Source of the DNA: JAFGHJ01 sp964418485
Lineage (GTDB): Bacteria > Hydrothermota > UBA3072
Assembly (NCBI GenBank): GCA_964418485.1
Contig: CAYQMH010000002.1
Span: 15,631 to 79,630, forward strand
DNA length: 64,000 nt
Direction of reading: 5' to 3'
The notes below the pieces were generated by a model that saw nothing but the letters and a program-made list of their open reading frames with translations, did no database searches and was not told the DNA's origin. Each line of letters begins with the position of its first letter. The first letter of the stretch is position 1. Made by a program: the position numbers and the translations under genes. Shown piece after piece: positions 54,178 through 63,205 of the stretch.

Positions 54178-54867
54178 GTGTATGTAATTATTGGTGGCGG
54201 CGGGCTTCTTGGCACAAATGTTGCCAGAAAGTTGAGCGCTTCAAAACACGATGTGGTAGTTATAGAAGAAAGCCCAGAAGTTTGCGAATATATTTATGAG
54301 AGGTTGGGGGTAGTTGCAATTAAGGGAAGTGCGACCGAAATAGGGACTTTGAAAGAAGCAGGCATTGAAAAATCGGACGTAGTTGTAGCATCTATGCGTT
54401 CGGATGCGGATAATCTTTCTCTCACGGTTATCGCAAATAGCTTCGGAGTTCCCAGAATATACGCTAGAATGAGAGATCCTTCTTATAAACCTGTTTATGA
54501 GAGGGCGGGAGCTACAGACGCAATAGATGTTGTCGAGATTAGTGCTACTCCTCTTGTTTTTGAAATAGAAGAACCCGAAGTTTCAATAGTGTATACTTTT
54601 AGAGGAGGCAAAGGAGCTATTGCTATTATTAGAATACCTGAAAAATCGCCTGTTGTAGAAAAAACTATTGCTCAAATAGCTTCCGATGTCAGATTTCCCT
54701 CAGATTGTCTTATAAATGGTATTTTTAGAAAAGAGGAAGATGAGTTTTGTGTGCCGAGGGGTAATCGTAAGATATATGAAGGAGACGAAGTATTTATAAC
54801 AGCGCCACATGAATCTATAAGAAAAGCTGCAAATTTTATGGGGGTGAAGAAGAAAATAAAAATTTAG
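54178..54867 (+). CDS. trkA: Potassium uptake regulatory subunit TrkA
   Basis: 229 residues: one RCK_N Rossmann domain (VIIGGGGLLGTNVARKLSA, GSATEIGTLKEAGI) and one RCK_C domain. Half the length of the two-domain E. coli TrkA, a KtrA-like form. GTG start with GGAGGTGA. The stop overlaps the stop of the convergent gene, leaving no room for a terminator. Confidence 0.93.
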   Translation: MYVIIGGGGLLGTNVARKLSASKHDVVVIEESPEVCEYIYERLGVVAIKGSATEIGTLKEAGIEKSDVVVASMRSDADNLSLTVIANSFGVPRIYARMRDPSYKPVYERAGATDAIDVVEISATPLVFEIEEPEVSIVYTFRGGKGAIAIIRIPEKSPVVEKTIAQIASDVRFPSDCLINGIFRKEEDEFCVPRGNRKIYEGDEVFITAPHESIRKAANFMGVKKKIKI

Positions 54868-55829
54868 TTATTATATTTTTCGACTAATTTTTCCAGCTCT
54901 TTTTTTAATTCTTTCTTAAAGGATTGTACTTCACCTTTGACCGTAAATCCGGAGGCTGTTCTATGGCCGCCACCTCCGTATTTTGCCGCAAGTTCCTGAA
55001 CGGGTACATTGTTTTTTGAGCGTAGAGATATTTTTAATATTCCGTCCTTTCTTTCTTTTATAATGGCGGCAGTTTCGATTCGTTTTATTGAAAGTCCATA
55101 ATCAATAAATTCTTCAGTGTCTTCTTCTTTTGCGCCATGTCTTTCTAGCATTTCTCTTGTGACATACATTATACTTATTTTGTCGTAAAGGTCCATTGTT
55201 CTTAAGACATCGCCTAAAAGTTTTATCCTTGCTTCCGGGTCTGTAAACCATATGAATTCAGAAACTTGTGAAGCAATTACACCATACGCAACAAGTTCCG
55301 ATGCGACTCTTAAAGAGTGAGATGTTGTATTCGGGTATCGGAAAGCTCCTGTGTCTGTCAGTATTCCAATATATAAATACGTAGCGATTTCTTTATCCAT
55401 TTGTACTTTATCTTTGATAAATTGATATATAATTTCTGCTGTTGATGAGTGATCCGGTTTGATGATATTTATCGTTCCGAATTTTGTGTTTCCGATATGA
55501 TGATCGATATTTATCGAAGGTTTAGAGAAATCTATATTTTCCTTTATTCTGCCTACACGGTCTATTTCTGCGCAGTCTACAAAAATGGTAACATCTTCTT
55601 TAAAGTTTTTCTTTTTGGTTTGTACAAGAGTAGCTTTTGGGAATGCTGAATATCTCTTTGGTGGTGGGTCTGAGTTATAAATATAAACGTTTTTTTTCAT
55701 TTTCATCAGTGCCATAGTAAGAGCTATTTCTGAACCGATAGAATCGCCGTCCGGATTCTTATGGGATACAACTAAAAAATTTTTATTGTTTTCTATTAAT
55801 TCGTAAGCTTTTTGCCAGCTCTTTTTCAA
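54864..55829 (-). CDS. DHH phosphoesterase, NrnA-like
   Basis: 321 residues: DHH domain with SHKNPDGDSIGSE and NIDHHIGNTKFG, then DHHA1 with KYGGGGHRTASGF. This is the bifunctional oligoribonuclease/PAP phosphatase (NrnA) type, degrading nanoRNA. Follows rbfA with a 4-nt overlap, a common arrangement after rbfA. Confidence 0.93.
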   Translation of the reverse strand: MKKSWQKAYELIENNKNFLVVSHKNPDGDSIGSEIALTMALMKMKKNVYIYNSDPPPKRYSAFPKATLVQTKKKNFKEDVTIFVDCAEIDRVGRIKENIDFSKPSINIDHHIGNTKFGTINIIKPDHSSTAEIIYQFIKDKVQMDKEIATYLYIGILTDTGAFRYPNTTSHSLRVASELVAYGVIASQVSEFIWFTDPEARIKLLGDVLRTMDLYDKISIMYVTREMLERHGAKEEDTEEFIDYGLSIKRIETAAIIKERKDGILKISLRSKNNVPVQELAAKYGGGGHRTASGFTVKGEVQSFKKELKKELEKLVEKYNN

Positions 55830-56173
55830 TCCATATCCTCGCTTTCTCTATTTAAAAGTTCTTCTATTTTTTGCATTTTATCCATAAAGGGGCTATATTT
55901 AAAAGTAAGTATAGGTGTATTTTTCATTTTGATACGCTTGGATAGTTCGTGCTGTATAAATCCGCTCGCATGGTTAAGGACTTTACTGTTCGATTTACCT
56001 GATTTTTCTCCGCCGTGCACAGTAAAGTAAAGAGTTGCGTGTTTTAAGTCCGGACTGCTTTCTACAGATGTTATAGTAACAAGTCCAAGCCTAGGGTCCT
56101 TAACCTCTTTTTCTATGATTTCAGGGACTATTTTCATTAAATATGAATTTACTCTTTTCTGTCTCAAAGTCAT
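55826..56173 (-). CDS. rbfA: Ribosome-binding factor A
   Basis: 115 residues, KH-type fold: RQKRVNSYLMKIVPEII, DPRLGLVTITSVESSPDLKHATLYFTV. Matures the 30S subunit. The start lies 53 nt inside the preceding DUF503 gene; the N-terminal helix is needed, so the overlap is probably real. Confidence 0.93.
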   Translation of the reverse strand: MTLRQKRVNSYLMKIVPEIIEKEVKDPRLGLVTITSVESSPDLKHATLYFTVHGGEKSGKSNSKVLNHASGFIQHELSKRIKMKNTPILTFKYSPFMDKMQKIEELLNRESEDMD

Positions 56174-56453
56174 TGTTTATTTTTATATTCCAATCTAAAA
56201 TGTTAATGTCTCTAAATTCCTTAATCTGGTTTAATATCTGATTAAAGCAAGATTGTAAGAATTTAGAATCATTTGATACAGCCGCAATACCAATCAGTGA
56301 GCGTTGCCATTTATCTAAAAAATCAATTTCGCTTATGCTCACATTAAATTTCGAGCGAATTTTTCCTTGAATGCTTTTAATGATTCTCCTTTTTGATTTC
56401 AAAGAACTCAATCCGGGAAGGAAAATTTCGACTCTGCCTATACCAATGAACAT
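56121..56453 (-). CDS. DUF503 family protein
   Basis: 110 residues: FIGIGRVEIFLPGLSSLKSKRRIIKSIQGKIRSKFNVSISEID is the DUF503 signature (YlxP-like). Unknown role, usually between infB and rbfA, as here. Overlaps rbfA by 53 nt. Confidence 0.9.
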   Translation of the reverse strand: MFIGIGRVEIFLPGLSSLKSKRRIIKSIQGKIRSKFNVSISEIDFLDKWQRSLIGIAAVSNDSKFLQSCFNQILNQIKEFRDINILDWNIKINNDFETEKSKFIFNENSP

Positions 56454-56458
56454 TTGCT

Positions 56459-58543
56459 TTAAAGTTTTGTCTCTTTTTCGATAACTTTATAGCTCTCTAT
56501 AATGTCTCCTTCTTGGAAGGAGCCAAAATCCTTCAACCTTATTCCGCATTCATACCCTTCTTCTACAGATTTTACGTCTTTATCGAATCTTTTGAGAGTT
56601 GCGATTTTTGTTTTAATTAATTCTTTCTTATCTCTGAGAAGATAAGCAATGTCATTATTATGAACTTCGCCGGAAAGTACAAAGCAACCAGCGACTTTTC
56701 CAATACTTGAACCTTCAAATATTTTTCTAATTTCTATTTCTGCGCATTTTACTTCTTCTTTTTCCGGTTTGAGTAAACCAAGCATAGCTTTTTTAATATC
56801 TTCGGCTATTTCAAAGATGACTTCGTAAGTCTTTATTTCTACGCCTCTTTTCTTAGCTTCTTCTTTTACCTGCGGGTACGGTTTTACTTTAAAACCTATA
56901 ATGATTGCTTCAGAAGCATATGCAAGCATTACGTCGTTTTCCGTTATTGGTCCCACACCGGAATGAATAACTTTAATCCGAACTTTTTCCTTCGGTAAAC
57001 TTTCGATCGAATTTTTGAGGGCATCAACAGAACCGGCGTCATCACCTTTTATTACCAATTTCAAACTTTGTTTTTCATCCGTTTTTATTTTTTCATAAAG
57101 GTTTGAAAGACTTACTGTTGTTTTTGCGTTCTTTTCTTGTGTATAACTTTTCCTTTCTTCGGAAATATCTCTCGCTGTTTTTGTATTCTTAACGACTTTG
57201 AATATATCTCCTGTTTGAGGTAAAGACTCAAACTGTGATATTTGTACGGCCTCTGAAACTCCGGCCTTTTTTAGTCTTTTATCATGTTCATCGAGAATTA
57301 ATCTCACCTTACCGGACGTCGAGCCTGAAACAAAGGAATCTCCGATTTTTACTTCCCCTTCCTTAACAACAACAGTCGCCACATTACCCATTCCTTTTTT
57401 AATACAAGTTTCCAATATTATGCCGATACCGGGTCCTTCTACAGGTGCTCTCAGATTCAGATCTTCGGACTGCAGAATAATGGCATCTAAAAGTTCATCT
57501 ATTCCTTCGCCTTTTAACGCGGATATATTTACCGCGATTACATTTCCACCGTATTCATGAGATACTACACCTTTTTCAGCTAAGTCTGCAAGTACTTTAG
57601 ATGGATTGGCAGCAGGTAGGTCTATTTTGTTTACAGCCACAATAATTGGTACGTTAGCAGCCTTGGCATGGTTTATCGCTTCGATTGTTTGTGATTTAAC
57701 TCCTTCATTAGCAGCTACTACAAGGACAACGATGTCTGTAACATTAGCACCCCGGGCTCTCATAGAAGTAAAAGCTTCATGACCGGGAGTGTCTATAAAT
57801 GTAATTTTGTGGTTGTTGTAATTTATATGATATGCTCCTATCTTCTGTGTAATTCCTCCTGATTCCTGGCTTGCTACTTGAGTTTTTCTTATATAATCGA
57901 GTAAAGTCGTCTTTCCGTGGTCTACATGTCCCATAATAGTTACAACCGGTGGTTTCTTTTGTACGTTGTATACGTCTACCTTTATTTTTGGAACCTCGGT
58001 AGGCTCGGAAGGCTTTACTTTATATCCGAATTCTTCAGCTATAAGATTTGTCGTATCGAAATTCAAATTTTGGTTGATGGTAACCTGAAGGCCAAGTTTC
58101 AGGCATGCCTTAATAATCTCGCTTGCTGGTAAATCAATCTTTTTGGATAGTTCTTTAACAGAGGTTGCTTCGCTTATTTTTATTAAATTTTTTTCTTCTT
58201 TTGCTGGTACTTTTTTTTCTTCTAACTTTTTTTCTTTTTTTACTTTCTTTGGTTTACTTTCTTTTTTCTTGCGTGCTGTTTTACTTGTTTTCTTTTTATC
58301 TTTAACTTTCTTTTCTTTTTTTGTTTTTGTAGTCTTTTCCTTTTTTTTACTTACTTTCTTTTCCGGTTTTTTGCCTTTAAGTTTTTTTCCTGCTTGATCG
58401 GCTTCGTTTTTAGTGATCGAAGAAAGAGCGGATTTTGCTTTGATGCCTTCTTTTTTTAGAAAATCAAGAAGTTCGTTATTTGTAATGTTTAGTTCTTTTG
58501 CCAACTGGTGTATTCTTATCTTTTGCTCTTTCTTTTTTGGCAT
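56459..58543 (-). CDS. infB: Translation initiation factor IF-2
   Basis: 694 residues. N-terminal IF-2N (IRIHQLAKELNITNNELLDFL), a Lys-rich linker of about 70 residues, a second IF-2N-like part, the GTPase domain with GHVDHGKTTL, DTPGHEAF and NKID, then domains II-IV. Places initiator tRNA on the ribosome. 1 nt gap after nusA. Confidence 0.97.
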   Translation of the reverse strand: MPKKKEQKIRIHQLAKELNITNNELLDFLKKEGIKAKSALSSITKNEADQAGKKLKGKKPEKKVSKKKEKTTKTKKEKKVKDKKKTSKTARKKKESKPKKVKKEKKLEEKKVPAKEEKNLIKISEATSVKELSKKIDLPASEIIKACLKLGLQVTINQNLNFDTTNLIAEEFGYKVKPSEPTEVPKIKVDVYNVQKKPPVVTIMGHVDHGKTTLLDYIRKTQVASQESGGITQKIGAYHINYNNHKITFIDTPGHEAFTSMRARGANVTDIVVLVVAANEGVKSQTIEAINHAKAANVPIIVAVNKIDLPAANPSKVLADLAEKGVVSHEYGGNVIAVNISALKGEGIDELLDAIILQSEDLNLRAPVEGPGIGIILETCIKKGMGNVATVVVKEGEVKIGDSFVSGSTSGKVRLILDEHDKRLKKAGVSEAVQISQFESLPQTGDIFKVVKNTKTARDISEERKSYTQEKNAKTTVSLSNLYEKIKTDEKQSLKLVIKGDDAGSVDALKNSIESLPKEKVRIKVIHSGVGPITENDVMLAYASEAIIIGFKVKPYPQVKEEAKKRGVEIKTYEVIFEIAEDIKKAMLGLLKPEKEEVKCAEIEIRKIFEGSSIGKVAGCFVLSGEVHNNDIAYLLRDKKELIKTKIATLKRFDKDVKSVEEGYECGIRLKDFGSFQEGDIIESYKVIEKETKL

Positions 58544-58544
58544 A

Positions 58545-59819
58545 TCACTCCTTATTTATTTTTTGATGAATAGATTTGTGGATTGCTTCTAATTTCTTTT
58601 TTCCTATTCCTTTAATTTTAGATAGTTCTTCATCACTTCTTGATAATATATCCTGTGCATTTTTAAGACCTTCTTTTCTAAGGATTTTCTTAATGTGGTC
58701 ACTTATATCTAAATCATCTAATTTGATCTTACTTCTTTCTTTATCTTCTTTTTCTTTTCTGTATTCGCTTTTTACTTTTATTTCAATTTTAACATGCGTG
58801 AGTTCTGAAGCCAGAGAGACGTTTTCTCCTAACTTTCCAATAGCTCCAGTTAATTCATCGTCTGGAACTATGCATAATACTAAGTTTTCATTTATTTTTT
58901 TTGACTCTACAACTTTTACCGGTGAGAGAGCCTTTTCGGCATATTTTGCTTTATCTTTTTTCCAATGTACGACATCTACTCGTTCACCGGAAAGTTCTCT
59001 CACTATAGATTTGATTCGGCTTCCTTTGTGCCCGACGCAAGAGCCTACAGCGTCGACTTTCTCATTTTGTGAGTAAACCGCTACTTTTGTACGTTCTCCC
59101 GGTTTTCGCGCTATATCCTTAATTTCTACTTTTGAATGAAGTACTTCCGGTATTTCAAATTCAAGTAGCCGGGCGACAAATTCAGGCTGAATTCTGGACA
59201 GATATACTATTGGTCCTTTTATTCTTACTCTTTCTTCGTCTCCCTCTTCGGGACTTGTAGTAATGTTTTTTATAAGGGCTTTTATCTGTGAACCTCTTCG
59301 GAGTCGTTCATTTGGTATTTGTTCCTCTCTGGACAAAAAGGCTTCGATGTCTCCAATCTTAATGTACGCTCCGGTCGAGTAAATTCGCGAAAGGGTTCCG
59401 GAGACCAATTCTCCTTTTCTGTTTTTGTATTTTTCGTAGAGCATCTCCTTTTCGTTTGTTTTAATACGCTGAATCAAAGTATTTTTTACAATATTTATCG
59501 CGTTTCTCCCGAATTCGTCGACCGGTATTTCTTCTTTAAAAACCGCCCCTGTTTCTATTGTAGGTTTTATTTTTCTGGCTTCTTTAAGAGAAATTTCGGT
59601 ATCGGGATCAGTAACATTTTTTTTCACTGTTTTCTTCAGATAGAGCTTAATATTTCCTGAAGCTTGAGATATTTCGCAGCCGAGATTTTCAGCACGCCCA
59701 TATTTTTTTCTGGCAGCAGTAATTAAACTTTCCTTGAGGGTTTCAAGGACAAATTCTTTGCCTAAATCTCTTTCTGCAGCCAATTCAGTTAACATTGCCA
59801 CAATGCCCTTATTTATCAT
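58545..59819 (-). CDS. nusA: Transcription factor NusA
   Basis: 424 residues. N-terminal polymerase-binding domain, S1 domain (ELVSGTLSRIYSTGAYIKI), two KH domains (DAVGSCVGHKGSRIKSI; GAIGKLGENVSLASEL) and a C-terminal HhH (LSKIKGIGKKKLEAI). Controls pausing and termination. Start overlaps the short rimP stop (ATGA). Confidence 0.96.
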   Translation of the reverse strand: MINKGIVAMLTELAAERDLGKEFVLETLKESLITAARKKYGRAENLGCEISQASGNIKLYLKKTVKKNVTDPDTEISLKEARKIKPTIETGAVFKEEIPVDEFGRNAINIVKNTLIQRIKTNEKEMLYEKYKNRKGELVSGTLSRIYSTGAYIKIGDIEAFLSREEQIPNERLRRGSQIKALIKNITTSPEEGDEERVRIKGPIVYLSRIQPEFVARLLEFEIPEVLHSKVEIKDIARKPGERTKVAVYSQNEKVDAVGSCVGHKGSRIKSIVRELSGERVDVVHWKKDKAKYAEKALSPVKVVESKKINENLVLCIVPDDELTGAIGKLGENVSLASELTHVKIEIKVKSEYRKEKEDKERSKIKLDDLDISDHIKKILRKEGLKNAQDILSRSDEELSKIKGIGKKKLEAIHKSIHQKINKE

Positions 59820-60088
59820 CGTACCACCTTTTCCTCGATTCCGGGAGATGAAACCTCGATTCTGTAAGTTTTTGAGATAAAATCACAAACTCCGAGGTGC
59901 AAGGTTATTTTTTCTGAGATGTTTGCGCAGTCATCTATTGTAATACCTCCAGGTTTATTAACGAAGATTCTCAAAAGTTTACTTCCATTGTTGGTATCGA
60001 TGTCTAATTCCTGAAGAGAGAACCCCTTTTTCATGCTTTTCAGCACTGAATTTATTTTTTCTTTTAATTTTACTTTATCTATCTCCAT
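59816..60088 (-). CDS. rimP: RimP ribosome maturation factor, N-terminal domain only
   Basis: 90 residues: the N-terminal alpha/beta domain with LRIFVNKPGGITIDDCANIS and YRIEVSSPGIEEKVVR. The C-terminal SH3-like domain of normal RimP (about 150 residues) is absent, and the stop directly overlaps the nusA start, so no extra coding room exists. Either a natural short form or a truncation. First gene of the operon. Confidence 0.85.
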   Translation of the reverse strand: MEIDKVKLKEKINSVLKSMKKGFSLQELDIDTNNGSKLLRIFVNKPGGITIDDCANISEKITLHLGVCDFISKTYRIEVSSPGIEEKVVR

Positions 60089-60126
60089 ATATTAATACTC
60101 TTATTTTAACCTTATTTTACATAATT

Positions 60127-60150
60127 AAAAGATGGGTATACCCATCTTTT
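60127..60150. promoter_or_regulatory. 24-bp perfect palindrome in the rimP/lysA gap
   Basis: AAAAGATGGGTA followed by its exact reverse complement. As RNA it gives a stem with a TATA loop and T-tract, so it may be an attenuator of the rimP-nusA leader, a terminator or a dimeric operator. The rest of 60089-60274 is A/T-rich, with a 7-nt word tract (GATTGAA, 60214 onward). Confidence 0.6.
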
Positions 60151-60274
60151 TTCGCGTCCGCCCATTTTCTTATAGTAATTTATACAAATATTTACATAAC
60201 GCAACCCCATATGATTGAAGATTGAATATTGTAAATTGGAAATTTTAAAATTATTTAAATTTAAGTTTGTGTTC

Positions 60275-60302
60275 TTGACAAAAATATTGTGAAGAGTATA
60301 TT
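60275..60302 (+). promoter_or_regulatory. Promoter of lysA, predicted leaderless
   Basis: TTGACA (60275-60280), 16-nt spacer, TATATT (60297-60302), ATG at 60311 after 8 nt. Confidence 0.8.
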
Positions 60303-60310
60303 ACAACGCT

Positions 60311-61510
60311 ATGTTTAAGGAAATTTTGCACAGTTTAGAAGAAATAGAAACACCCTATTATATATATGATAGTAGGGTGATAAAGAAAAAGGCGGAGATT
60401 CTCCGGGAGAGTTTTTCGGATTTTGCGGAGCTATTTTTTGCAGTAAAAGCAAATACGTCTATTTCAGTTCTGAAGATTCTAAAAGAGCAGGGTATTGGTG
60501 CAGAAGCGGTATCGCCTGGTGAGATTTTTTTAGCTTTAAAGGCGGAAATTACTCCAGAACGTATTCTTTATGATAGTCTTGCCAGGAAAAAAGAAGAGAT
60601 AGCATATGCTATTGATAAAGGCATAAATTTTTTTAACTTTGAATCTCTAGATCAGGCTGTTCTCCTTGAGAGATGCGCAAAGAGTTCTCAACATGAAATC
60701 AATGCATTTATAAGGATAAATCCCGGTATATTCCCCAAAACCCATTCACATCTTTCTACAGGTTCCTCGTGGAGTAAGTTTGGGATTCCCTTGCAAGATT
60801 TATATAAGGTTTATGATGTTGCAAAGAACTTTAAATCAATTAAGCTCGTCGGAGTGCATTATCATATAGGTTCACAGATACTTACGCCGGAACCGTATTA
60901 TGAAGCACTCAAAAAAATCGAAAGTACAATAGAATTCTTTAGGGATAAGAATTTAACAATAAAATATGTAAACCTTGGTGGAGGTTTCGGAATCCCTTAT
61001 AAAGAAGGTGAAGAAGGTTTTAATGCCGGTACTCTTACCGAGATTTATAGGCAAATTTCCGATAAGTACAGTGTAAAGGTATTTCTTGAATTAGGCAGGT
61101 TTCTGGTGGGAGAGGCAGGGTATATAATTACCAGAGTTCTTGATGTAAAAGATAGAGAAGGTGTACCTCTTTATGTGATTGATTCGGGTATGAATGATAA
61201 TCCTCGTCCTGCGATTTATGATGCTTATCACCATATAGAGCCTCTTTTTGAAAAAACGGGTGAGAGATATAAATCAAGAGTTGTTGGTCCCATCTGTGAA
61301 AATTCGGACGAGTTTGGTACTTATAAACTTCCTGTGCTTAATGTAGGTGATTTGCTGGTTATTCACAGCTGCGGTGCTTATACGAGAACAATGGCGTCGA
61401 ATTATAACGGTAGACTTTTTCCCGCGGAGTATCTTTACGACGGAAATGAACTGAGGCAGATTAGGGAAAAACAAAAATTGGAAGGATTAATAGCGAACGA
61501 GCTTTTTTGA
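60311..61510 (+). CDS. lysA: Diaminopimelate decarboxylase
   Basis: 399 residues, alanine racemase-like PLP fold III. Lys in FFAVKANTSISV (about residue 46), HYHIGSQI, NLGGGFGIPY, ELGRFLVGEAG, GPICENSDEFG and CGAYTRTMASNYN. Makes lysine from meso-DAP. The nearest alternative is another pyridoxal decarboxylase of the same fold, but the Cys-Glu active-site pair GPICENSD supports LysA. Stop adjoins the word element. Confidence 0.95.
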   Translation: MFKEILHSLEEIETPYYIYDSRVIKKKAEILRESFSDFAELFFAVKANTSISVLKILKEQGIGAEAVSPGEIFLALKAEITPERILYDSLARKKEEIAYAIDKGINFFNFESLDQAVLLERCAKSSQHEINAFIRINPGIFPKTHSHLSTGSSWSKFGIPLQDLYKVYDVAKNFKSIKLVGVHYHIGSQILTPEPYYEALKKIESTIEFFRDKNLTIKYVNLGGGFGIPYKEGEEGFNAGTLTEIYRQISDKYSVKVFLELGRFLVGEAGYIITRVLDVKDREGVPLYVIDSGMNDNPRPAIYDAYHHIEPLFEKTGERYKSRVVGPICENSDEFGTYKLPVLNVGDLLVIHSCGAYTRTMASNYNGRLFPAEYLYDGNELRQIREKQKLEGLIANELF

Positions 61511-61708
61511 ACCACAGAGAACACAGAGAAGAAAAGACACACAGAGTGCACAGAGATTTTTTGTTGTCTAAAATCCACCCCACAGCCCCAAATTATTTTC
61601 ACACAAAGACACTAAGACACAAAGAATTTAAACTGTTGGTCTGTAGGTCGGTTTGTCCGTTGGTTTGTGAAAAAACACACCAACACACTAACGTACTAAC
61701 CCACTAAC
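61510..61708 (+). repeat. Word elements with 8-nt inverted repeat, copy 3
   Basis: AACCACAGAG begins on the lysA stop. Then CACAGAG words, the centre TCCACCCCACAGCCCC (61574-61589), CACAAAGA, CACTAAGA words (61602-61624), and inverted repeat copy 3 at 61635-61708. All of the gap is repeat. Confidence 0.85.
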
Positions 61709-61719
61709 TTTTTTAGTGC

Positions 61720-61749
61720 TTGACAAAGTGTCTTTAATGTTTATATCAT
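61720..61749 (+). promoter_or_regulatory. Promoter of pyruvate kinase
   Basis: TTGACA (61720-61725), 18-nt spacer, TATCAT (61744-61749); AGGGG precedes the ATG at 61766. It lies 11 nt after the inverted repeat. Confidence 0.65.
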
Positions 61750-61765
61750 ATATAAAGGGGAATCT

Positions 61766-63205
61766 ATGAGAAAAACAAAAATAATCGCCACTATCGGACC
61801 TTCTTCCGAAGATACGAAAGTAATTAAAGATATGGTGAGAAGCGGACTTAATATTGCCAGGCTTAATTTTTCACATCGAACAGAGGAGCAAGCTGAAACC
61901 ACTTATAAAAACTTGAGGAAGGTTGCACCTCACATTGGAATAATGATGGATACACAGGGTCCGGAAGTTAGACTTGGGAGAATAAAGGAAGGCACCGAGT
62001 TGTTAAGAGGAAGCGAAGTCGAGCTATCATCAGAGGATATTTTGGGGGATGAGAAAAAACTGCCTGTCGATTATCCCGGATTATTCGATTATTTAAAAAA
62101 GAACGATACAATACTTATCTCAGACGGTAGTCTGGAACTTAAGGTGGAAAAAATTACCGGTTCTTCTGTGAAATGCAGAGTGATTTACGGAGGCAAAATA
62201 TCTTCCAAGAAATCCGTAAATATACCTGGTAAAAATATAGGCCTATTCGCTCCGACAAAGAAAGATTTAAAAAATATCAGGTTTGGTGCAAGGCTGGGTT
62301 TTGATTTTGTGGCGGCTTCATTTGTTAAAAGATCGAAGGATATAATAAAAATAAGAACAGTTTTGAAGAAAGAAAAATCAAGTATGAAGATTATTGCTAA
62401 AATAGAACATGTGGAAGCGGTGAGACATTTTGATGAAATCCTCGAAGTTTCGGATGCGATTATGATAGCAAGGGGAGATCTTGGAGTTGAGGTTCCTGCT
62501 TCAGATGTTCCACTTTTACAAAAGATTATTATACGGAAATGTTTGGAGAATGAAAAACCGGTTATAGTTGCAACGCAAATGTTAATGTCTATGACCGAGC
62601 ATCCAAGAGCCACAAGAGCGGAAGTTTCCGATGTTGCCAATGCGGTAGAGGACGGCGCCGATGCTGTTATGTTATCCGAGGAAACTGCAGTGGGTAAATA
62701 TCCGGTAAAATCTGTCCAGTTTATGGCTGAGACAATACAAAAAATGGAAGAATACTTACATGGCAGGTTACCCGATGCCTTGAAATCAGAAAAATGCGAA
62801 ATAGCCGATATTATAGCAAAAAATGTATGGCAGGCTGCAAGAGATAGTTCTGCTAAGTTTATAATCGCACATACTTCTTCCGGTTATACTGCGAGGAAAA
62901 TCGCTAAATTCAGGCCGGATATCGATATACTTGCTTTTACTGACAAAGAAATTGTGGAAAGACAGATGAATCTTATCCGGGGCGTAAAGCCTTTTTTGGC
63001 TAAATTTTATAAGCATGTTGACGATATGTTGTGTGATTCCGCGGAATTCTTGTATAAAAAGGGATTAGTTAATAAAGAAGATATTGTTATTTTGACAGCG
63101 GGAGAACCTGTTGCCGTTTCGGGGAGCACAAACATGATGGAAATTAGAAATATTAAGTCTCTCTTAGAACAAAGAAAAGGTTCTCTTGGTAAAAAAAGAA
63201 AATAG
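61766..63205 (+). CDS. pyk: Pyruvate kinase
   Basis: 479 residues. N-terminal KIIATIGPSSEDT, DTQGPEVRLG, catalytic IIAKIEHVEAVRHFDEIL and IARGDLGVEVP, VIVATQMLMSM, and the C-terminal allosteric domain. Last step of glycolysis. Confidence 0.97.
   Translation: MRKTKIIATIGPSSEDTKVIKDMVRSGLNIARLNFSHRTEEQAETTYKNLRKVAPHIGIMMDTQGPEVRLGRIKEGTELLRGSEVELSSEDILGDEKKLPVDYPGLFDYLKKNDTILISDGSLELKVEKITGSSVKCRVIYGGKISSKKSVNIPGKNIGLFAPTKKDLKNIRFGARLGFDFVAASFVKRSKDIIKIRTVLKKEKSSMKIIAKIEHVEAVRHFDEILEVSDAIMIARGDLGVEVPASDVPLLQKIIIRKCLENEKPVIVATQMLMSMTEHPRATRAEVSDVANAVEDGADAVMLSEETAVGKYPVKSVQFMAETIQKMEEYLHGRLPDALKSEKCEIADIIAKNVWQAARDSSAKFIIAHTSSGYTARKIAKFRPDIDILAFTDKEIVERQMNLIRGVKPFLAKFYKHVDDMLCDSAEFLYKKGLVNKEDIVILTAGEPVAVSGSTNMMEIRNIKSLLEQRKGSLGKKRK

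Noticed and set aside
61507..61707. 66-codon ORF beginning MNHREHREEKTHRVHRD
   Set aside because: It is a translation of the CACAGAG word element, starting on the lysA stop; no ribosome site and periodic composition.
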